DNA of 64,000 nt from assembly GCA_964442285.1 (NCBI GenBank), contig CAYTZH010000009.1, positions 1 through 64,000 on the forward strand. The letters are read 5' to 3'. Positions 57,973 to 64,000 of the stretch are shown here, one piece after another (position 1 is the first letter of the stretch; every line of letters starts with the position of its first letter). The position numbers and the translations under genes are program-made. Below the pieces are notes generated by a model. It was not told the DNA's origin and made no database searches. It saw nothing but the letters and a program-made list of their open reading frames with translations. Origin of the DNA: CAYTZH01 sp964442285. Lineage in GTDB: Bacteria > Myxococcota_A > UBA9160 > JAFDET01.

Positions 57973-58664
57973 GCGACCGGCTGCCCGAGGGCGGAGAGAA
58001 GCGCGCGGCGGTCCAGGCCATGTTCGACCGGATCGCGCCGGGCTACGACCGCCTCAACCGCCTCATCTCCGGAGGTCGCGATCTCCGCTGGCGCGAGCAG
58101 ACCCTCGACGCGGTCGCTGTCGGCCCGGAAGACCGGCTGGTGGACGTGGCCTGCGGCACGGGGGACTTCGTCGAGCTGGCGCGTCGTCGCGGCGCCCGCT
58201 GCCTCGGGGTGGATTTCGCTGACACCATGCTGCGCTTCGCCCGCACCCGCCAGCCCGAGGAGCACTGGGTGCGGGGCGACGCCCTGGCGCTGCCCCTGCC
58301 CGAGCGGTCGGCCACGGTGGTGACCTGCGGCTTCGCCCTGCGCAACGTCGTGTCGATTCCAGAGGCCCTCGCCGAGATGGCCCGGGTGCTCGCGCCCGGC
58401 GGCCGCCTGGCGCTGCTCGAGGTGGATCGCCCGGAGCATCCGGTGCTGCGCCTCGGCCACACGGTCTGGTGCGACGGCGTGGTGCCGCGGATCGGCAGCT
58501 GGCTCTCGGACCGCGACGCCTACGCCTACCTTCCCCGCTCGACGGCCTACCTCCCGCCGGCGCGAGAGCTCGAGACCTGGATCGAGTCCGCCGGCTTCAC
58601 CGAGGTGGCGGTCGAACGCTTCCTGCTCGGCGCGGCCCAGCGCTGGACGGCGGTGCGACGATGA
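57963..58664 (+). CDS. menG: Demethylmenaquinone methyltransferase (UbiE/MenG)
   Basis: This is a 233-residue SAM-dependent methyltransferase that adds the last methyl group to make menaquinone. The UbiE signature YDRLNRLISGGRDLRWR is present, as are VDVACGTGDFVELA (SAM motif I), GVDFADTML and the final VTCGFALRNV. The ATG at 57963 lies within merR (10-nt overlap), and its stop overlaps menF (ATGA). It may be annotated ubiE in other genomes. The adjacent menF, menD, menB and menA place it in menaquinone synthesis. It acts at the membrane on a quinone made by MenA. Confidence 0.94.
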   Translation: MELGDRLPEGGEKRAAVQAMFDRIAPGYDRLNRLISGGRDLRWREQTLDAVAVGPEDRLVDVACGTGDFVELARRRGARCLGVDFADTMLRFARTRQPEEHWVRGDALALPLPERSATVVTCGFALRNVVSIPEALAEMARVLAPGGRLALLEVDRPEHPVLRLGHTVWCDGVVPRIGSWLSDRDAYAYLPRSTAYLPPARELETWIESAGFTEVAVERFLLGAAQRWTAVRR

Positions 58665-60028
58665 GCGCGCCGGACCGCGTCCTCACCGTCTGCCGACGCG
58701 CCGCCGCCGCGGCCCGCGACCGCGGCCGCCCCCAGTGGGTGGTCTGGCGCCGCCCCGCCTCCGCAGACCGCGAGGCCTGGGACGACGCCGCCACCGAGGC
58801 GTTCCGCTGGGAGCAGCCGGAGCGCGGGCGCCGGCTCAGCGGTCGCGGCGCCGAGGCCGTGCTCGAGGCCGCGGGGGACGCGCGCTTCTCCGCCCTGGCC
58901 GACGCCGCCGCGGCCCTGCTTCCCGACCTCCACTGGATTCGCGACGCGGGCGACGCGCCCGCCCCGCTCCTGGTGGGCGGCGCCGCCTTCGCACCCCAGC
59001 GCTCGCGCGATCCCGTCTGGCACGCCTTTCCGCCGGCGCGCTTCGTCCTCCCGAGCCAGCTCCGCTGGACCCGCAGCGAGGCGACGCCGCCCGCGGAGCA
59101 GCGCGCCGTCCGCGTCGAACCCGGCGCCGACCCGGCAGCGCTGGCCGCGAACCTGATGGCGCCGCCCCCCGAACCCCGCCTTCGCACCCATCCCTGCAGG
59201 GTGCGTCCGCGGGAGGGGGGCGGAGCCTACGTCCGCAGCGTGGCCGAGGCCCTCGCCGCCATCGGTCGCGCGGAGCTCGAGAAGGTGGTGGTGGCGCGCG
59301 ACCTGCGCAGCCGCGCCGACCGGCCCCTGTCGGCCGCCGCCGTCCTCGAGGCCCTCGCCCGCCGCCATCCCGCCTGCACGATCTTCGGCGTTGCCCTCGG
59401 CAACGCCGTATTCCTCGGCGCCAGCCCGGAGTCGCTCGTGCGCCTCGAGCAGGGCGTGGTGCGCGCCGACGCCCTGGCGGGCTCCGCGCCGCGGGGCGGC
59501 AGCGCCGAGGCGGACGCGCGGCTGGCGCGCCGCCTGCGCGAGAGCAAGAAGGAGCAGAGCGAACACGCCGTGGTGGTACGCGCGATTCGAGCCGCCCTCG
59601 AGCCGCTGTGCGCAGCGCTCCAAGTCCCGGAGTCTCCCGAGGTCTCGCGCCTGGCCGGCATCCAGCACCTCCACACGCCGGTGTCGGGTCGGCTCCGGAA
59701 CGACCTGCCCTTCCCCCTGTTCGCCCTGGCGGAGCGGCTCCATCCGACGCCCGCGGTGGCCGGCGCGCCCAGGCCGGCGGCCCTGGCCTGGCTGCGCCGC
59801 CACGAGGAGCTCGAGCGGGGCTGGTACGCCGGCCTCGTGGGCTGGGTGGACGAGTGCGGGGAGGGTGAGCTGACGGTGGCGCTGCGCTCCGCCCTGCTCG
59901 AAGGCCGGGAGGCGCGCCTGTTCGCGGGTGCGGGCATCGTCGCGGGCTCGGAGCCCTTCGCCGAGCTTCGCGAGACGGAGCTCAAGCTCCGCCCCATGCT
60001 CGCCGCCCTCGGCGGGGGCGAGCCGTGA
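58661..60028 (+). CDS. menF: Isochorismate synthase (MenF)
   Basis: This is a 455-residue chorismate-utilising enzyme. The C-terminal catalytic half has KVVVARDLRSRADRPLS, VFLGASPESLVR, LAGSAPRGGSAEADARLARRL, SKKEQSEHAVVVRAIRA, HLHTPVSGRLRND and LHPTPAVAGAPRPAAL. It closes FAGAGIVAGSEPFAELRETELKL. This is the isochorismate synthase pattern rather than anthranilate synthase. It converts chorismate to isochorismate, the first step of the pathway. ATG 58661 overlaps the menG stop, and its own TGA lies in a 23-bp duplicated junction with menD. Confidence 0.94.
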   Translation: MSAPDRVLTVCRRAAAAARDRGRPQWVVWRRPASADREAWDDAATEAFRWEQPERGRRLSGRGAEAVLEAAGDARFSALADAAAALLPDLHWIRDAGDAPAPLLVGGAAFAPQRSRDPVWHAFPPARFVLPSQLRWTRSEATPPAEQRAVRVEPGADPAALAANLMAPPPEPRLRTHPCRVRPREGGGAYVRSVAEALAAIGRAELEKVVVARDLRSRADRPLSAAAVLEALARRHPACTIFGVALGNAVFLGASPESLVRLEQGVVRADALAGSAPRGGSAEADARLARRLRESKKEQSEHAVVVRAIRAALEPLCAALQVPESPEVSRLAGIQHLHTPVSGRLRNDLPFPLFALAERLHPTPAVAGAPRPAALAWLRRHEELERGWYAGLVGWVDECGEGELTVALRSALLEGREARLFAGAGIVAGSEPFAELRETELKLRPMLAALGGGEP

Positions 60029-60051
60029 GCCGCCGCCGGAGCGAGCCGTGA
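60018..60051 (+). repeat. 23-bp tandem duplication at the menF-menD junction
   Basis: GCGAGCCGTGA occurs at 60018-60028 and again at 60041-60051, exactly 23 bp apart. The first copy supplies the menF stop TGA, the second the menD GTG. Before duplication these would have overlapped as GTGA, as at the other junctions of this operon. Confidence 0.75.
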
Positions 60052-61790
60052 ATCCCGCCTTTCCCTTCGCCGCCGCGCTCCTCGACGAGCTCGCCCGGGC
60101 CGGCGCCACCGACGTGTGCGTGTGTCCCGGCTCGCGCTCCGCGCCCCTGGCCGTGGCGGCCGCCCACGCCGGGGGATTGCGGGTCTGGACCCACCTGGAC
60201 GAGCGCTCGGCCGGCTTCTTCGCCCTCGGCCTGGCGCGCCGCTCCGGACGGCCGGCGCTGCTCGTCTGCACGTCGGGCACCGCGGCCGCCAATTTCCTGC
60301 CCGCCGTGGCCGAGGCCCACACCGCCCGGGTGCCCCTGGTGGTGCTCACCGCCGACCGGCCGCCCGAGCTGCGGGAGTTCGGAGCCGGGCAGACCATCGA
60401 CCAGCTCGGCCTGTACGGGCGGCACGCGCGCTGGTTCGCGGAGGCGCCGCTGCCCGAGGCCGACGAGACCTCCCTGCGCGTGGCGCGGAGCCTGGCCCGC
60501 CGGGCCATCTCCGTGGCCAGCGCCCGTCCGCGCGGCGCGGTGCACCTGAACCTGCCCTTCCGGGAGCCGCTGCATCCGCTCCAGGTCGACGACCTGGCCG
60601 TGCCGGAGCCCGAGGGCGCGCGCCCGGCCGTGCGCCACGCCCGCGCCGAGCCGCTCGCCGAGACGGTGGAGCGCCTGGCCACGCGGATGGCGCGCGGTCG
60701 CGGGGTGCTGCTCTGCGGCCCCCTCGACGCGGACTCCGGCCTGGCGGAGAGCGTGGTGCGGCTGGCGCGCGCGGCCGCCTGGCCCGTATTTGCGGACGCC
60801 CTCTCCGGGCTGCGTTCGGGCGTCCATACCAAGGAGGCCCCGATCCTCACCCACTTCGACGCGCTGGTGCGCGACCCGCGCTTCGGCGCCGCCTTCGCAC
60901 CCGAGCTGGTGGTGCAGCTCGGCGACACGCCCACCAGCAAGGCGACGCGCCTCTGGCTCGAGGCCCACCCGCCGAAGCACCGCGTGCTGGTCGACCCCGA
61001 CCGGGTCTGGCACGACCCGGGGCATCGCACTCACGAGGCCATCGACGCCGAGCCGGAGCTGCTCTGCCGCGCGCTGGCGCAGCGGCTCGAGCGGAGTCCG
61101 CCCGAAGCCGCGGCCCGCGCCTGGGCGGCCCGCTTCGCCCAGGCGGAGCGACACGCGGAGGCGGCCGTCCGGCGCGAGCTGGCGTCGACCGCGGCGCTGC
61201 TCGAGCCCCAGCTGGTGCGGTCCGTGGCCGAGGTCCTGCCGGAGGGCGCCACCCTCTTCGTCTCCAACAGCATGCCGGTCCGCGACGCCGACGGCTTCCT
61301 GCCCCTCTCGAGCCGACGCATCCGCGTGCTGGGCCAGCGCGGCGCCAACGGGATCGACGGGATCGTCTCGTCGGCGCTCGGCGCGGCCGCCGGCGGCGAG
61401 GGGCCGCTGGTGCTGCTGACCGGCGACCTGGCCCTGCTCCACGACCTCGGCGGCCTGGCCGCCGCCCAGCGCCACGGCCTGCGCGCCGTCTTCGTGGTGG
61501 TGAACAACGGGGGCGGCGGCATCTTCGACTACCTGCCCATCGCCGACTGGGGCGAGGCCGTGGCCTTCCGGGAGATGTTCACGGTCCCCCAGGACCTCGA
61601 CCTGCGCGCGGCGGCGCGCCTGTTCGGCCTGGGCTACGAGCGCGCCGAGCGCCGCGCCGCCTTCGAGGAGGCCCTGCGCGCCTCGCTCGGGGCCCGGCGC
61701 ACCACCCTGCTGGAGGTGCCCGTGGACCCGGCGGCGAGCCTCGCCCACCACCGCGCCCTGTGGCGCTCGGTGGCGGAGGCCGCGACGTGA
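60048..61790 (+). CDS. menD: SEPHCHC synthase (MenD)
   Basis: This is a 580-residue thiamine diphosphate enzyme that adds a succinyl-semialdehyde unit from 2-oxoglutarate to isochorismate. The N-terminal half has DVCVCPGSRSAPLAVAAA, LDERSAGFFALGLA with the catalytic Glu, and CTSGTAAANFLPAVAEA. The C-terminal half has RGANGIDGIVSSALGAAAG, TGDLALLHDLGGL and VNNGGGGIFDYLP for diphosphate and Mg binding. Start GTG 60048 gives the typical NPAFPFAAALLDELARAGATD. Its stop overlaps menH (GTGA). Its function is supported by the menF, menH and menB neighbours. Confidence 0.96.
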   Translation: MNPAFPFAAALLDELARAGATDVCVCPGSRSAPLAVAAAHAGGLRVWTHLDERSAGFFALGLARRSGRPALLVCTSGTAAANFLPAVAEAHTARVPLVVLTADRPPELREFGAGQTIDQLGLYGRHARWFAEAPLPEADETSLRVARSLARRAISVASARPRGAVHLNLPFREPLHPLQVDDLAVPEPEGARPAVRHARAEPLAETVERLATRMARGRGVLLCGPLDADSGLAESVVRLARAAAWPVFADALSGLRSGVHTKEAPILTHFDALVRDPRFGAAFAPELVVQLGDTPTSKATRLWLEAHPPKHRVLVDPDRVWHDPGHRTHEAIDAEPELLCRALAQRLERSPPEAAARAWAARFAQAERHAEAAVRRELASTAALLEPQLVRSVAEVLPEGATLFVSNSMPVRDADGFLPLSSRRIRVLGQRGANGIDGIVSSALGAAAGGEGPLVLLTGDLALLHDLGGLAAAQRHGLRAVFVVVNNGGGGIFDYLPIADWGEAVAFREMFTVPQDLDLRAAARLFGLGYERAERRAAFEEALRASLGARRTTLLEVPVDPAASLAHHRALWRSVAEAAT

Positions 61791-63415
61791 GGATCGGCCC
61801 CCTGTTCGTCCAGGAGTCGGGCAGCGGCCCGCCGGTCGTGCTGCTCCACGGCTTCACGGGAAGCGGGGAGACCCTGGCGGAGGTCGCCGGCGGGCTGCGC
61901 CGCGACCATCGCGTGCTCTCGGTCGACCTGCCGGGCCACGGCCGCGCGGCCTGTCCCGACGACCCCGCCGCCTGGACCCTCGAGGCCTGCGTCGAGCAGC
62001 TCGTCGCCGTCCTGGACGACCGCGGCTGCGCCCGCGCCCACGTGGTGGGCTACTCGATGGGCGGTCGCGTGGCCCTCGGCCTGGCGGCCCTGCGCCCGGA
62101 GCGCGTGGCGAGCGCGGTGGTGGTGGGCGCCTCGGCGGGGCTGGAGGACCCGGCGGCCCGCGCGGCCCGGCGCGCCAGCGACGAGGCCCTGGCCGACGCG
62201 ATCGAGACCGATGGCGTGGCCGCCTTCACCGAGCGCTGGATGGCGAATCCGCTCTTTGCGAGCCAGCGCGAGCGGCGCGGCGAGGAGTTCTGGCGCCGCG
62301 CCCGGGCGCAGCGCCGGGAGAACCGGCCCGAGGGCCTGGCGCGCTCGCTGCGCGGCCTCGGCACTGGCGCCCAGCCGCCGCTGCACGCCGCGCTCGAAGC
62401 GGTCGACGTGCCCGTGCTCCTCGTCGTCGGCGCCGACGACGCCAAGTTCCGGGGCGTCGCCGACGCGCTGCTGCCCCGACTCCGTCGCGGCGAGCTCTGC
62501 GTCCTGCCGGACGCCGGCCACGCCGCCCATCTCGAGAACCCCGCGGCGTTTCGCGCCGCCCTGCGCGACTTCCTCGCCCGAAAGGAGAATCCCGTGAGCT
62601 CGCTCGACTGGAAGACCATCAAGTCCTACGAAGACATCCGCCTCGAGAAGTGCGACGGCGTGGCCAAGATCACCATCGCCCGGCCGGAGGTCCGCAACGC
62701 CTTCCGACCGAAGACCCTGACGGAGCTGATCGAGGCCTTCGGCGTCGTTCGCGACGACCCGGAGGTGGGCGTGGTCCTGTTCACCGGCGAGGGTCCCGAC
62801 GCCTTCTGCTCCGGCGGCGACCAGCGGGTGCGGGGCGAGGCGGGCTACGTGGACGACGCCGGCGTGGCCCGGCTGAACGCCCTCGACCTGCAGCGGGTGA
62901 TCCGCACCCTGCCCAAGCCGGTGATCGCCCTGGTCGCCGGCTACGCCATCGGCGGCGGCCACGTGCTGCACCTGGTCTGCGATCTCACCATCGCCGCCGA
63001 GAACGCGCGCTTCGGCCAGACCGGCCCGAAGGTGGGAAGCTTCGACGGCGGCTTCGGGGCCTCCTACATGGCGCGCATCGTCGGCCAGAAGAAGGCCCGG
63101 GAGATCTGGTACCTCTGCCAGCAGTACGACGCCCGGGAGGCCCTCGACATGGGCCTCGTCAACACGGTGGTCCCCCTGGAGGCGCTCGAGGAGACCGGCG
63201 TCGCCTGGGCGCGGCGGATCCTGCAGCACAGCCCTCTGGCGATCCGCTGTCTCAAGTCCGCCTTCAACGCCGACTGCGACGGCCAGGCGGGTCTCCAGGA
63301 GCTGGCGGGCAACGCCACCCTCCTCTTCTACATGACCGAGGAGGCCCAGGAGGGCCGCAACGCCTTCCTCGAGAAGCGGCGGCCCGAGTTCGACCGCTTC
63401 CCCTGGCGTCCCTAG
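61787..63415 (+). CDS. menH: MenH (SHCHC synthase) fused in frame to MenB (naphthoyl-CoA synthase)
   Basis: One open frame of 542 residues contains two enzymes. Residues 1-269 are a complete MenH-type alpha/beta hydrolase: VVLLHGFTGSGE, VGYSMGGRVALGLA with the nucleophile Ser, VVGADDAKF and GHAAHLENP with the catalytic His. Residues 270-542 are MenB. No stop codon separates them. The internal GTG at 62594 sits behind AAGGAG at the right spacing and would give a normal 273-residue MenB. Removing one A from the AAA at 62581-62583 would bring TGA 62595-62597 into frame and give the usual GTGA overlap. The fusion is therefore either real, partly bypassed by internal initiation, or a one-base error. 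Confidence 0.85.
   Translation: MRIGPLFVQESGSGPPVVLLHGFTGSGETLAEVAGGLRRDHRVLSVDLPGHGRAACPDDPAAWTLEACVEQLVAVLDDRGCARAHVVGYSMGGRVALGLAALRPERVASAVVVGASAGLEDPAARAARRASDEALADAIETDGVAAFTERWMANPLFASQRERRGEEFWRRARAQRRENRPEGLARSLRGLGTGAQPPLHAALEAVDVPVLLVVGADDAKFRGVADALLPRLRRGELCVLPDAGHAAHLENPAAFRAALRDFLARKENPVSSLDWKTIKSYEDIRLEKCDGVAKITIARPEVRNAFRPKTLTELIEAFGVVRDDPEVGVVLFTGEGPDAFCSGGDQRVRGEAGYVDDAGVARLNALDLQRVIRTLPKPVIALVAGYAIGGGHVLHLVCDLTIAAENARFGQTGPKVGSFDGGFGASYMARIVGQKKAREIWYLCQQYDAREALDMGLVNTVVPLEALEETGVAWARRILQHSPLAIRCLKSAFNADCDGQAGLQELAGNATLLFYMTEEAQEGRNAFLEKRRPEFDRFPWRP
62594..63415 (+). CDS. menB: 1,4-dihydroxy-2-naphthoyl-CoA synthase (MenB), possible internal start
   Basis: This is a 273-residue crotonase-fold enzyme that cyclises o-succinylbenzoyl-CoA. 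It shows WKTIKSYEDIRLEK, ITIARPEVRNAFRPKT, FTGEGPDAFCSGGDQ, VAGYAIGGGHVLHLVCDL, FGQTGPKVGSFDGGFGASYMAR and the C-terminus EKRRPEFDRFPWRP, all diagnostic of MenB. The GTG at 62594 follows AAGGAG at about 6 nt. It lies in frame with menH (no stop between), so this entry describes the product if translation restarts here. menA follows 10 nt after its stop. Confidence 0.9.
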   Translation: MSSLDWKTIKSYEDIRLEKCDGVAKITIARPEVRNAFRPKTLTELIEAFGVVRDDPEVGVVLFTGEGPDAFCSGGDQRVRGEAGYVDDAGVARLNALDLQRVIRTLPKPVIALVAGYAIGGGHVLHLVCDLTIAAENARFGQTGPKVGSFDGGFGASYMARIVGQKKAREIWYLCQQYDAREALDMGLVNTVVPLEALEETGVAWARRILQHSPLAIRCLKSAFNADCDGQAGLQELAGNATLLFYMTEEAQEGRNAFLEKRRPEFDRFPWRP

Positions 63416-63425
63416 GGCGCCCGGC

Positions 63426-64000
<575 letters not shown>

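Overview
The window is a very GC-rich stretch (estimated by eye at about 70% or more) from a Gram-negative bacterium. Evidence for this is the lipid A acyltransferase LpxA, many lipobox lipoproteins, a BamE-like lipoprotein and AsmA-like and NnrU-like envelope proteins. It also carries menaquinone genes, cytochromes P450, LLM-class flavin oxidoreductases, CoA-linked SDR/MaoC/thiolase genes, PknB-type kinases, large histidine kinases and a Cys/LamG surface protein with a Cys-hydrophobic-Arg tail. Together these suggest a deltaproteobacterial-grade lineage (Myxococcota or Binatota/Desulfobacterota-like). That placement is inference from gene content only. A run of exactly 100 N inside a tandem repeat shows this is a draft or metagenome-derived scaffold. 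No rRNA, tRNA, CRISPR array, insertion sequence or prophage was seen.

Layout. 1-6.3 kb: the 3' end of ahcY, a LOG-family gene, a small secreted protein, an SDR and an LLM oxidoreductase (minus strand) divergent from a HAD hydrolase, a radical SAM protein, and a two-gene envelope operon. 6.4-19.3 kb: a Ser/Thr kinase of unusual order, uvrA, a large LamG surface protein, and a LuxR-type response regulator convergent with a hybrid histidine kinase. 19.4-25.2 kb: an overlapping esterase/M14 peptidase/universal-stress operon, a diguanylate cyclase with two lipoproteins, and a stand-alone lpxA. 25.2-33.6 kb: an ECF-sigma/anti-sigma-like/DUF985 operon, an HSL-type esterase, an acyl-CoA dehydrogenase, a second PDZ-type histidine kinase, a lipoprotein and a membrane protein. 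33.8-38.8 kb: valS and metG overlapping, then a scramblase-like gene. 38.8-45.8 kb (minus strand): DAHP synthase, a metallophosphoesterase, the assembly gap, a D-threonine-aldolase-like enzyme, a P450 and three lipoproteins. 45.9-53.8 kb: a P450, a broken LLM gene, a run of overlapping lipid/CoA genes, then thiolase, SDR and MaoC hydratase, which together make a split peroxisomal-type beta-oxidation module. 54-57 kb: a DJ-1 protein, GNAT, NnrU and an NlpC/P60-like protein. 57.2-64 kb: a menaquinone operon in the order merR, menG/ubiE, menF, menD, menH-menB, menA.

Genes are tightly coupled, and most junctions inside operons are 4-base GTGA or ATGA overlaps. Three systematic signals stand out. 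First, TAnnnT hexamers, usually written GCTA..., lie 6-11 bases before starts that lack a Shine-Dalgarno sequence, suggesting leaderless or near-leaderless mRNAs. Second, three genes have a reading frame that opens at a CTG overlapping the upstream TGA. Third, short tandem repeats abut the stop codons of two minus-strand genes. The strongest single oddities are an in-frame menH-menB reading frame without a stop between the enzymes, a tandem-winged-helix MerR regulator with a palindrome over its own ribosome site, and an LLM gene with two internal deletions.
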